Assembly (NCBI RefSeq): GCF_014650875.1
Contig: NZ_BMVU01000011.1
Location: 1 to 64,000 of the forward strand
Direction: 5' to 3'
DNA length: 64,000 bases
From: Streptomyces minutiscleroticus
GTDB lineage: Bacteria > Actinomycetota > Actinomycetes > Streptomycetales > Streptomycetaceae
Part shown: positions 49,908 through 57,591 of the stretch, in pieces
How positions within the stretch are numbered: the first letter of the stretch is position 1
Layout of the letters: each line of letters opens with the position of its first letter
Made by a program: the position numbers and the translations under genes
The notes under the pieces: generated by a model
Told to the model about the DNA's origin: nothing
Database searches by the model: none
What the model saw: only the letters and a program-made list of their open reading frames with translations

Positions 49908-50294
49908 TCAGGCCCCCGTGCGCGCGGACGCTCCGCGCGCGACCTGCCGCGCCCACAGGACGAGCGGGACCTGGAGGGGCAGCCGGCCGTACGCCACCGC
50001 CCTCAGGGGCGCGGGCCGGTGGCGCCAGTCGACGGCCATCTTGACGTTCGCCGGGAACACCCCGGCGAAGAAGCCCGCCGCGGCCAGCGCGGCGGTCCGG
50101 CGCGTGCGCGGATGCGCGAGGCCCGCCGCCAGCGCCAGTTCCACCGCGCCGCTGGCGTACGTCCACGTCCGCGGCGATCCCGGCAGCGACCGCGGCACGA
50201 CGGTGTCGAACGGCTCGGGTCTGGCGAAGTGCGCCGCGCCCGCCGTGGCCAGCAGTCCGGCGAGCAGGATCGGCGAGCGCCGGTGTCGGGACAT
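49908..50294 (-). CDS. DoxX-like membrane protein
   Basis: The 128-residue protein starts MSRHRRSPILLAGLLATAGA and has four hydrophobic segments. The conserved AHFARPEPFDTVVPRSLPGS after the first and GVFPANVKMAVDWRHRP near the third are typical of the DoxX/DoxD-like group found in Streptomyces. Function is unknown. GGAGGGG lies just before the ATG. It is on the same strand as the Rpf-like gene but 139 nt away. Confidence 0.78.
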   Translation of the reverse strand: MSRHRRSPILLAGLLATAGAAHFARPEPFDTVVPRSLPGSPRTWTYASGAVELALAAGLAHPRTRRTAALAAAGFFAGVFPANVKMAVDWRHRPAPLRAVAYGRLPLQVPLVLWARQVARGASARTGA

Positions 50295-50433
50295 GACCCC
50301 TCCGTGACATGTGGGAACGCGCGCCACCTTACTTCACGGTAACCACGTGGATCGCGCGCGGTCCCCCTGCGCCGGGAGTGGCGAGGAGGGGCCGGACCGC
50401 GGGGAGGGGGCCGGGCCGCGGCCGGTGCGGAGG

Positions 50434-50823
<390 letters not shown>

Positions 50824-51023
50824 TCACATGCCGTGTTGGTGACGCCCTTTCGGGGGACGGCGCGTAACGGCCCCGTACGCCGGTGGGGCCGCGTTCCCCC
50901 GCATGGCGGTCACCCGTGTCAGTCATATCAACGAATGATCACAAACTCGACATTGTCCTCGTCGTTTGGGGCAAAGCCTTCGGTTTCAAGGTCCTTTGTC
51001 CTTCGCAACCGAGGAGAGACTCG

Positions 51024-52679
51024 ATGGTCCACAGACACACGCGAGCCGCCTGTGCCGTGCTGACCACGGTCGGCGCGGTCGTCCTCACGGCGGCACCCGC
51101 GTCCGGCGTGGCCGATCCACCGCCGCCCGCGACCGGACCCTCCGCCGCCCGGACGCTCGGCGCCGACCGGCCGCACGCGGACGTGCTGCGCGCGCTCCAG
51201 CGCGACCTGGGCCTCTCCGCGGCGCAGGCCGGGACCCGGCTGGTCAACGAGGCGGAGGCGGGCACGCGGGCCGGCCGTCTGCAGAACGCGCTGGGCGCGC
51301 ACTTCGCGGGCGCCTGGGTGCATGGCCCCACCTCGGCCCACCTGGTCGTCGCCACCACCGACGCCGCGCACGTGCGGGCCATCGAGGAGGGCGGCGCCAC
51401 CGCCAGGCTCGTCCGCACCGGCCTCGCGGACCTGAGGGCCGTCAAGGAGAAGCTGGACGCCGCCGCGCACCGCTCCGGCACCCTCGACACACCGGTCCGG
51501 TACGTCGACGTGCGGACCAACCGGGTCGTCCTCCAGGCGACGGACCGCGCCGCGGCCGACCGGCTCCTCGCGGACGCCGGCGTGGACCGCGCCCTGGTGG
51601 ACGTCAGGCTCTCCGCGGACCGGCCGCGCGCGCTGTACGACATCAAGGGCGGCGAGGCCTACTACATCGACGAACAGGCCCGCTGCTCCATCGGCTTCTC
51701 GATCACCAAGGGCGACGAGCAGGGCTTCGTCAGCGCGGGGCACTGCGGGAAGCCGGGCGCGAAGACCACCGGCGCCAACCAGGCCGCGCAGGGCACCTTC
51801 AAGGCCTCCACGTTCCCGGAGAAGGACATGTCGTGGGTCGCCACGAACGCCGAGTGGACGGCGACGCCCACCGTCAAGGGGGAGGGCGGCAAGGACGTCC
51901 AGGTCGCCGGCTCGGTGCAGGCGCTGGTCGGCGCCGCCGTCTGCAGGTCCGGGTCCACCACCGGCTGGCACTGCGGCGAGATCGAGCAGCACGACACGAG
52001 CGTGACCTACGCCGAGGGCACCGTGAACGGCGTGACGCGCACGAGCGTGTGCGCCGAACCGGGGGACTCCGGCGGCTCGTACGTCTCCGGGAGCCAGGCG
52101 CAGGGCGTCACCTCCGGCGGCTCGGGCGACTGCAGGAGCGGCGGCACCACCTTCTACCAGCCGGTCAACCCGATCCTGGAGACGTACGGGCTCACCCTCA
52201 AGACCGGCACGGAGCAGGGCACGCCTCCGCCGGGCGATCCGACCACGCCCCCGCCGGGCGACCCCAGTACGCCTCCGCAGGACGACCCGACCACGCCGCC
52301 CCCGGGGGACCCGACCACGCCGCCCCCGGGGGACCCGACCACGCCGCCCCCGGGGGACCCGACCACGCCTCCGCCAGGGGACCAGACCCCGCCGCCGGGC
52401 GATCCGACCACGCCCCCGCCGGGCGATCCGACCACGCCCCCGCCCGGTGACCCGACCACGCCGCCCCCGGGGCAGGGCACCACGCCCCCGGCGGAGGGCC
52501 GGAGCACGCCTCCGGCCGTGCAGGGCGCGGCGCCGGGTTCCTGGACGGCCGGGCGCGTCTACGGCGTGGGGACCGAGGTGACGCACGGCAGCGTCAGGTA
52601 CCGCTGCCTCCAGTCGCACCAGGCGCAGGGGACGTGGCGTCCGGAGACCACCCCGGCGCTGTGGCAGCGGGTCGGATGA
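51024..52679 (+). CDS. Secreted S1 serine protease (streptogrisin type) with PT-rich linker and chitin-binding domain
   Basis: The 551-residue preproprotein has a signal peptide (1 to about 32) and an alpha-lytic-protease-type propeptide (about 40-200). The mature trypsin-like domain (about 205-390) has its catalytic His in SAGHCGK, Asp in EKDMSW and Ser349 in EPGDSGGS. A linker of eleven ~8-residue TPPPGDPT-like repeats leads to a C-terminal CBM5/12 chitin-binding domain (about 505-551: SWTAGRVYGVGTEVTHGSVR, PALWQRVG). The layout matches streptogrisin C. It likely digests protein associated with chitin or cell walls outside the cell. GGAGAGAC precedes the ATG. Confidence 0.93.
   Translation: MVHRHTRAACAVLTTVGAVVLTAAPASGVADPPPPATGPSAARTLGADRPHADVLRALQRDLGLSAAQAGTRLVNEAEAGTRAGRLQNALGAHFAGAWVHGPTSAHLVVATTDAAHVRAIEEGGATARLVRTGLADLRAVKEKLDAAAHRSGTLDTPVRYVDVRTNRVVLQATDRAAADRLLADAGVDRALVDVRLSADRPRALYDIKGGEAYYIDEQARCSIGFSITKGDEQGFVSAGHCGKPGAKTTGANQAAQGTFKASTFPEKDMSWVATNAEWTATPTVKGEGGKDVQVAGSVQALVGAAVCRSGSTTGWHCGEIEQHDTSVTYAEGTVNGVTRTSVCAEPGDSGGSYVSGSQAQGVTSGGSGDCRSGGTTFYQPVNPILETYGLTLKTGTEQGTPPPGDPTTPPPGDPSTPPQDDPTTPPPGDPTTPPPGDPTTPPPGDPTTPPPGDQTPPPGDPTTPPPGDPTTPPPGDPTTPPPGQGTTPPAEGRSTPPAVQGAAPGSWTAGRVYGVGTEVTHGSVRYRCLQSHQAQGTWRPETTPALWQRVG
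52220..52485 (+). repeat. Tandem 24-bp repeats encoding the protease linker
   Basis: About eleven units encode TPPPGDPT with minor variants (TPPQDDPT, TPPPGDQ lacking one residue, TPPPGQGT). Several units are identical at DNA level (gacccgaccacgccgcccccgggg). Copy number is likely to vary between strains and to be prone to assembly error. Confidence 0.85.
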
Positions 52680-52697
52680 CCTGAGGGACGAGCGCGC

Positions 52698-52752
52698 ACA
52701 CGGTGTGCCGCGGGCCCCCGGGCCGGTGCCGGGGACCCGCGGCACACCGTGT
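52698..52752. terminator. Long hairpin terminator
   Basis: ACACGGTGTGCCGCGGG pairs with CCCGCGGCACACCGTGT, and after a single mismatch CCCCGG pairs with CCGGGG around a 7-nt loop. It lies between the convergent S1 protease and serine hydrolase genes. Confidence 0.85.
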
Positions 52753-52815
52753 CGGGTCGCGGTCGACGGCGAGGAGAGCCCGGGGGCCCGCCGCTCCGGT
52801 GCGGCGGGCCCCCGG

Positions 52816-53979
52816 CTACGCCTCGCTCAGCAGCGCGTACGCCGTGGCCACGAAGGTGTCGCGGGAGCGGAAGCGGCGGGTGCAGACGGCGGCGACCGCC
52901 GTGCCGGTGTCCGGGCGGAAGCCGAGGAACGCCTGCTGCCCCATGGTCGCGCCGCAGTGGAAGTACATCGGCCCGCCGTCGGTGGGGTGCTGGAACCAGC
53001 CCACCGTGTGCACGTGCCGGTGCCCGAGGCCGCGCCGCAGCACCGGCCGCCGCACCGCCAGCAGTGCGTCGGCCAGCGGCGATCCGGCCGGGTCGAGGTG
53101 CGCCTCCAGGAACGTGAGCAGGTCGTGCGGGGTGGCGCGCACGGCGCCCGCGGCCTGGAAGCCGCCCACGTCCAGGGGCGGCACCGGTGTCACACCGTCC
53201 GCGCGGTGGCCGACGGCGTCGGTCTCCGGGCCGCCGGGCGCGGGGGCGGTGCCGCGCAGCCCGAGCGGGCGCAGCACCTGACGGCCCAGCAGCTCCTCCC
53301 AGGGGGTCGCGGTGGCCGCCGCCAGCGCGTGGCCGAGGACCGAGACGCCGAAGTTGGAGTAGCGCCAGCGGGTGCCGGGCCGGTGGCGCGGCCGGTGCCG
53401 CAGGAAGGCCCGCACGACCAGGTCCGCGGGGTACGCGCCGTAGGGGTTGGTGCGCCAGTGGGGCAGTGCCCGCGGATAGAAGTCGGCGGGCAGGGAGGGC
53501 AGCCCCGAGGTGTGGGTGATCAGGTGCGCCAGTGTGACGGGGGGCCGCCCGCCCGCGTGGCGGTGCGCGCGGGCCGGGACGGAGGCCGGCGGCGAGGAGA
53601 GGGGGGCCGCGGACGGGAGGCCGGGGAACGTCCCGGCGAGGTAGGCGGCCGCCGGCTCGCCGCCGGACAGCAGCCCGGCCCCGGTCAGCCGGGCGAAGAG
53701 CAGTCCGGTGAAGGTCTTGGACGCCGAGCCGATCTCGTACCTGGCCCACTCCCGGGGGACGGGCGGGGGCGCGCCGGATCCGCCGGAGCGCACCGTGCGG
53801 TGGCCCCGGCGGGAGAGCGCGAAGACGACGTCGGGGGCGTCCACCGCGCGGACGGCCTCGTCGAGCCGCTCCTGGAGCCGGGCCTCGTCCGCCTCCTCGT
53901 ACGGGACGCCGTCCAGGGCGGAGGGGGTGTCCGGGACCGTGTCCGCCGCTCCCGGCCAGGGAGCCGTCGCGCCGCTCAC
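52816..53979 (-). CDS. Serine beta-lactamase-fold hydrolase (class C/DD-peptidase-like)
   Basis: The 387-residue protein has the catalytic S-x-x-K in YEIGSASKTFTGLLFA and the Y-x-N in TRWRYSNFGVSVLGHALA. A third-motif-like HTVGWFQHP region and FHCGATMGQQAFLGFRPDTG follow. No signal peptide is evident (MSGATAPWPGAADTVPDTPS), so it probably acts inside the cell, unlike secreted esterases or beta-lactamases. The GTG start overlaps the upstream DUF6895-like stop by 4 nt, making it the last gene of a five-gene operon headed by a 61-residue peptide. A peptidase, esterase or acyl-transfer role on the peptide product is conceivable but unproven. Confidence 0.87.
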   Translation of the reverse strand: MSGATAPWPGAADTVPDTPSALDGVPYEEADEARLQERLDEAVRAVDAPDVVFALSRRGHRTVRSGGSGAPPPVPREWARYEIGSASKTFTGLLFARLTGAGLLSGGEPAAAYLAGTFPGLPSAAPLSSPPASVPARAHRHAGGRPPVTLAHLITHTSGLPSLPADFYPRALPHWRTNPYGAYPADLVVRAFLRHRPRHRPGTRWRYSNFGVSVLGHALAAATATPWEELLGRQVLRPLGLRGTAPAPGGPETDAVGHRADGVTPVPPLDVGGFQAAGAVRATPHDLLTFLEAHLDPAGSPLADALLAVRRPVLRRGLGHRHVHTVGWFQHPTDGGPMYFHCGATMGQQAFLGFRPDTGTAVAAVCTRRFRSRDTFVATAYALLSEA

Positions 53980-54920
53980 GCGTGCGCCAGCTGCGACAGG
54001 GCGCGGGACATCGCGACGACCGAGGCGAACGCCGCCACCAGCGTGGAGTGGTAGACGACGTCGAAGACGTCGTCGGGGGAGCCCTCGGGCATCGCGCGCA
54101 CCGCGGGCATCGCTCCGTCGGGCTGCTGGGCACCCGCGAAGCCCTCCCAGGCCCGGGCGTCCAGGGTGGGCTCCGGCAGGCACGCGTCGACGACGAGCAG
54201 CTCGCCGAGCAGGTCCCAGCGCTTCAGGTCCAGCCAGTCGTCCAGCCAGGCCGGGAGCCAGTGCGCGAGGTACTCGGCGAGGCGCGGCGGCAGCCCCTCG
54301 GGCCGCTCGCCCCAGTCGGTCAGGTGGAAGACGGTGTGCGTGACGTCGTAGCCGATGTGCCCCTCGGCCGTCCACGGCTCCGGGGTGCGCCCGAGCCAGG
54401 TGCGGGCCACGACCTCGTCCATCGGGACCTGGGGCGGCAGGCCGAAGCGGCGCTCGTACGCGCAGAGGGCGAGCCGCCGGACGTTCGGCACGTCGAAGGC
54501 GGCGCTGCTGACGAGCCGGTGGTTGAGGCGGATCGCCTGCTCCAGCTCCGGATGGCTGTAGCCCAGCTCCTTGAAGGCGAGGTACACCTCGAAGGGGATG
54601 GGGGAGATGGGCTCGGTCCGCTGGCCGCGCACCAGCATCGCGCCGCCGTCCAGGGTGTGCCGCCAGGCGTGGTCGATCAGCTGCCGGGCCAGCTGGGCCT
54701 GCCGGGAGCCGGCCACGCCGGCCTGGAAGAGGACCTTGCAGATCAGGGCCAGTTCGCCGACCGGCTTGAAGCGTTCGAGGAAGCCCACCTCGGGGTCGGC
54801 GTCCGGGTCGAGCCGGAAGCCGTCGCGGTGGGCGTGCAGCCACTCCATGGCGCCCAGGCCGACCCCGTGGATAAGGCGGGTGTCGGCCCGGGCGGTGCCG
54901 GCCGTGCCGGTGCTGGTCAT
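53976..54920 (-). CDS. DUF6895-like protein, second copy (314 aa)
   Basis: The protein begins MTSTGTAGTARADTRLIHGV. It shares with its upstream neighbour WLHAHRDGFRL, the [FW]KPxGEL motif, ARTWLGRTPEPW, the H-x3-HLTDWG motif (THTVFHLTDWG), HWLPAWLD, AWEGFAGAQQPDGAM and YHSTLVAAF. The helical, internally repetitive character and the QxPDG motif recall alpha/alpha toroids (terpene-cyclase or LanC-like), but no metal-binding LanC residues are visible. It is translationally coupled on both sides. The DUF6895 assignment is from memory of the family and moderately sure; function is unknown. Confidence 0.72.
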   Translation of the reverse strand: MTSTGTAGTARADTRLIHGVGLGAMEWLHAHRDGFRLDPDADPEVGFLERFKPVGELALICKVLFQAGVAGSRQAQLARQLIDHAWRHTLDGGAMLVRGQRTEPISPIPFEVYLAFKELGYSHPELEQAIRLNHRLVSSAAFDVPNVRRLALCAYERRFGLPPQVPMDEVVARTWLGRTPEPWTAEGHIGYDVTHTVFHLTDWGERPEGLPPRLAEYLAHWLPAWLDDWLDLKRWDLLGELLVVDACLPEPTLDARAWEGFAGAQQPDGAMPAVRAMPEGSPDDVFDVVYHSTLVAAFASVVAMSRALSQLAHA

Positions 54921-56083
54921 GCCGATGCTCCTTGTCCGTCCTGGCCGTGGCCCGGCGTGTACTCCAGCGTGCGCGGACGCAGGGGAGCGGCGCCCGGGCC
55001 CGGCGGGCCCTCCGCGCGGGGCCGGGCGCGGGTGCCGGTGCGGCAGGGTCCGCCGCCGCTCCCGCCGCCGGGCGCCTTTGCGACGAGGGCGCGCCCGTGC
55101 GCGCCGGGCGGCGTCCGGTCCGCCCCGCCGTCCGCGGTGTCCTCACCCGCCGCGCCGCCCGTGCCGCCCGCGGTGTCCTCGTGCCGGCGGCCGGCGGTGA
55201 GCGCGGCGGCGAACGCCGCCATGAGCGAGGAGTGGTAGCAGTGCCGGAAGCCCTCCGGCACGGTGCGCCCGTACCGTCCCGGGCCCAGCTCGGCCAGCGA
55301 GCCGTCCGGTTTCTGGGCCGCGGCGATGCCCTCCCACGCGCGGGCGAGCGTGTCGCCGTCCGGCAGGCGCGGCAGGGCGGCCGCGACCGCGAGGAGCTCG
55401 CAGCCCAGGTCCCACTGCTCGTCCTCCAGGCAGGTGTCGAGCCAGGCCGGGAGCCACTGGTCGAGGTAGGCCGCGACGTGCGGGGGCACGGCGTCCGGCG
55501 CCAGGCCCCAGTCGGTGAGGTGGTAGATCACATGGGTCAGCGTGTAGCCCGCGCTCCGCTCGAAGGACCACGGCTCCGGCAGCCCGCCCAGCCAGGTGCG
55601 CCGCAGCGCCGCGGGCAGCTCGCCGTGCGGGGCGAGACCGGCGCGGCGCTCGGAGTTGAGCACGCTCATGCGCCGGTTCGGGTCCTGCTCGGTCACCTGC
55701 CAGCCGCGCGTGCGCGCCACCACCGCGGCGGCCTCCTCGTACGCGGGGGAGCGCAGGCCCGCCGCGGCGAACGCCGCGTAGACCTCCAGGTGGTAGGTGG
55801 CGAAGGGCTCCAGGCGCTGGAGTTCCGGGAAGAGGGCGCCCTGGCCGGTCTGCCGCCACGCGAACGCGAGCAGGTCCGAGGCGGCGCGGTGCGAGGCGCT
55901 GGCGGGGTCGGTGTGGCGCAGTACGCAGACGCAGACCTGGGCCAGCTCGCCCAGCGGCTTCCAGGTGCGGTTGACCGAGCCGTGGGCGGCCAGGGCCTCG
56001 TCGCCGAGCCGGAAGCCGTCCCGGTTCGCGGACAGCCAGCCGAGCGCGGCCTCGCCGACGGCGGTGACGTCGGGGGCCCTCAC
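54917..56083 (-). CDS. DUF6895-like protein, first copy (388 aa)
   Basis: GTG at 56083 overlaps the upstream stop. Residues about 5-300 carry the same pattern as the downstream paralogue: WLSANRDGFRL, WKPLGELAQVCV, RRTWLGGLPEPW, THVIYHLTDWG, QWLPAWLD, AWEGIAAAQKPDGSL and CYHSSLMAAF. The C-terminal ~80 residues are Gly/Ala/Arg-rich and probably disordered. Residues ALAAHGSVNRTWK and LNSERRAG distinguish it from the second copy. The stop overlaps the next ATG (ATGA). The two copies probably arose by tandem duplication and could form a heteromer. Function is unknown. Confidence 0.72.
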   Translation of the reverse strand: MRAPDVTAVGEAALGWLSANRDGFRLGDEALAAHGSVNRTWKPLGELAQVCVCVLRHTDPASASHRAASDLLAFAWRQTGQGALFPELQRLEPFATYHLEVYAAFAAAGLRSPAYEEAAAVVARTRGWQVTEQDPNRRMSVLNSERRAGLAPHGELPAALRRTWLGGLPEPWSFERSAGYTLTHVIYHLTDWGLAPDAVPPHVAAYLDQWLPAWLDTCLEDEQWDLGCELLAVAAALPRLPDGDTLARAWEGIAAAQKPDGSLAELGPGRYGRTVPEGFRHCYHSSLMAAFAAALTAGRRHEDTAGGTGGAAGEDTADGGADRTPPGAHGRALVAKAPGGGSGGGPCRTGTRARPRAEGPPGPGAAPLRPRTLEYTPGHGQDGQGASA

Positions 56084-56793
56084 CCGCGTTCCCCGGCGCG
56101 CATCAGCCGCGCGGCCTGCAGGTGCAGCGCCACCCGGGGGTCGCCGCCGCCCATCAGGTCGACGAAGTCCAGGCCCGCGTCGAGGCCGAGGGTCTCGGGC
56201 ACGCCGTCGAGCGTGACCAGCCAGCGGCCGGCCGCCGCGGCCTGCAGCCAGTCGCGCCGCCGCACCGCGCGGACGAAGCCGCGCGCCACGTCGACCGGCC
56301 GGCGCGCCGCGATCCGCGCCACGGCGGAGGTGCCGTCCGGGGTCGCGAGTCCGCCCAGGACGGCGAGCTGATGGGTGAGGAACTGCCAGGAGGCGTCCTC
56401 CAGCCAGGTCGTCCGCGGTTCCTCGCCGCCGGCCGGCACACCGTCGGCGTACGCGCCGCCGGATGCGTTCGCACGGCGCAGTGCCTGCGTCATCGCCCAA
56501 TGGCTCCACACGGATGCGGGGGAGGCGTTCGGCGGGGGCGGAAATCCGGTGACGGCTTTTTCGAACAGGGCCACGTCCTCCGTGTCCGGAGTCGTGCGCA
56601 ACAAAATACTGGGCAAAAGAACATCGGGGCCGAGAATACGGACGGCGGCGACCGTGATGCCGTCGTCCCCGTCGATTCCCGTCGCGCCGCGGACCACCCG
56701 GGAGTGGCCCCCGCTCCGAAGAGCGGAGACCACTTCAGAGGCCAGGTCCTGCACCGCGCCCGTCAAAGGGGTCGAAGTGCCAGACTGCTCCAT
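56080..56793 (-). CDS. Hypothetical protein of the peptide operon, 237 aa
   Basis: The protein begins MEQSGTSTPLTGAVQDLASE. An N-terminal alpha/beta half contains GATGIDGDDGITVAAVRILG and PSILLRTTPDTEDVALFEKA. The helical C-terminal half contains TWLEDASWQFLTHQLAVLGG, ARGFVRAVRRRDWLQAAAAG and LDFVDLMGGGDPRVALHLQA. I do not recognise a family. GGGGAGAGG lies in the 14-nt gap after the small peptide gene, and its stop overlaps the first DUF6895-like gene. It may be the partner protein that recognises the peptide, which is inference from order only. Confidence 0.68.
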   Translation of the reverse strand: MEQSGTSTPLTGAVQDLASEVVSALRSGGHSRVVRGATGIDGDDGITVAAVRILGPDVLLPSILLRTTPDTEDVALFEKAVTGFPPPPNASPASVWSHWAMTQALRRANASGGAYADGVPAGGEEPRTTWLEDASWQFLTHQLAVLGGLATPDGTSAVARIAARRPVDVARGFVRAVRRRDWLQAAAAGRWLVTLDGVPETLGLDAGLDFVDLMGGGDPRVALHLQAARLMRAGERG

Positions 56794-56807
56794 GGAGCCT
56801 CTCCCCG

Positions 56808-56993
56808 TCAGCCCTTCTTCGGCCGCGGGGTCGGAGGCGAGAGAAGAACCGATCCCTCACCACCGGCCAGCGCGAGTGCTGCGCACTCACGGCTGTCACG
56901 GTATACGCCGTCGGCTTCGGCGGGGTCGAGCGCCGCTTCCACCTCGGTGGGCTGAATTTCCTTGACGTCGATCTCAAACTTGGCGGAGGTCAT
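56808..56993 (-). CDS. Small peptide, 61 aa, candidate precursor of a peptide natural product
   Basis: The frame runs MTSAKFEIDVKEIQPTEVEA, ALDPAEADGVYRDSRECAAL, ALAGGEGSVLLSPPTPRPKK, G. The ribosome-binding site AAAGGAG, 8 nt before the ATG, is among the strongest in the window. KFEIDVKEI resembles the F-x-L-D leader motif of some actinobacterial lanthipeptide precursors. The first 40 residues are acidic, as leaders usually are, and the tail holds Ser, Cys, Gly and Thr. It is the first gene of an operon with the 237-aa protein, two DUF6895-like proteins and a serine hydrolase. No classical RiPP enzyme (LanB, LanC, YcaO, radical SAM) is present, so the precursor role is a hypothesis. An accessory subunit is the alternative. 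Confidence 0.6.
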   Translation of the reverse strand: MTSAKFEIDVKEIQPTEVEAALDPAEADGVYRDSRECAALALAGGEGSVLLSPPTPRPKKG

Positions 56994-57278
56994 GCCACCA
57001 TCTCCTTTTGGAGAGACACAGCAGATGTCTTCTCCAGTTGAACGCCGCCTCGGGGGTTCCGCAAATCGAGAACGCGACGGGGATAGGTATGCATGCACCG
57101 CGGCCCCGATTCGGCCGGGCCCGCGGCGCACCGCCCGAGCGGTCCCCGCCCCGAATTCGGCGGCCGTTTCCCATTGTCCTCCGGCCGCGTCCCGAGCGCC
57201 TTTCGGCCGGGCGGGGGATAAGGGGAGAAGCCGGCACCGCGTGCGGCGCTCCGCCGCCGTGGGCATCGGACCGATGAG

Positions 57279-57424
57279 GTCCGCGCCGCCGTGCGCACGA
57301 GTCCGGACGCGGTCCGCACCGCCGTCGTGTGCACCGGCCCGACGCGGTCCGCGCCGCCATCGTGTGCACGGGGCGCCGTCATCGTGTGCACGGGCCCGGA
57401 CGCGGACCGCGCCGTCGCCGTGGG
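57279..57424. repeat. Imperfect ~35-bp tandem repeats
   Basis: Units beginning G(T/A)CCGC(G/A)CCG start at 57279, 57312, 57347 and 57405. The consensus is GTCCGCGCCGCC-RTCGTGTGCACGG-GCCCGGACGCG. The third unit contains an internal duplication of CATCGTGTGCACGGG. These are adjacent units without unique spacers. Confidence 0.6.
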
Positions 57425-57440
57425 CGGCGTTCGACGGGCT

Positions 57441-57499
57441 ATCTGACCATTCGTCATAAAGCAAGCAGGGAAAAGAATCTGACCAGCCGTCATAGAACA
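57441..57499. promoter_or_regulatory. Pair of 23-bp direct repeats
   Basis: ATCTGACCAttCGTCATAaAgCA (57441-57463) and ATCTGACCAgcCGTCATAgAaCA (57477-57499) match at 19 of 23 positions and are 36 bp apart. They sit in an unusually A/T-rich island about 95-150 bp upstream of the FAD/Rieske start and about 450 bp upstream of the peptide gene. They are likely binding sites of one regulator controlling one or both sides. Confidence 0.55.
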
Positions 57500-57591
57500 G
57501 TGGACGGTGCCTCGCCCCCGGCCGTCGACCCGGACGCGCGCACACCGCACACCGCACGCTTCCGCGGCGGAGTTCGGGGAACACGGCGTCC

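Larger units (their letters stand above)
56994..57591. promoter_or_regulatory. 598-bp divergent region between the peptide operon and the FAD/Rieske gene
   Basis: No gene is supported here. The region has three parts: an A/T-rich ~100 bp before the peptide gene (aactggagaagacatctgctg; gcatgcatacctatcc); a block of GC-rich repeats (57279-57424); and an A/T-rich segment with two near-identical direct repeats (57441-57499) that most likely contains promoter and regulator sites. Confidence 0.5.

Noticed and set aside
56808..56993. Calling the small peptide a lanthipeptide precursor
   Set aside because: No dehydratase, cyclase or FxLD methyltransferase is present in the operon or nearby, and only one Cys is in the tail. 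Only a RiPP-like hypothesis is kept.
57279..57424. CRISPR array
   Set aside because: The units are adjacent, imperfect and GC-rich with no unique spacers and no cas genes.
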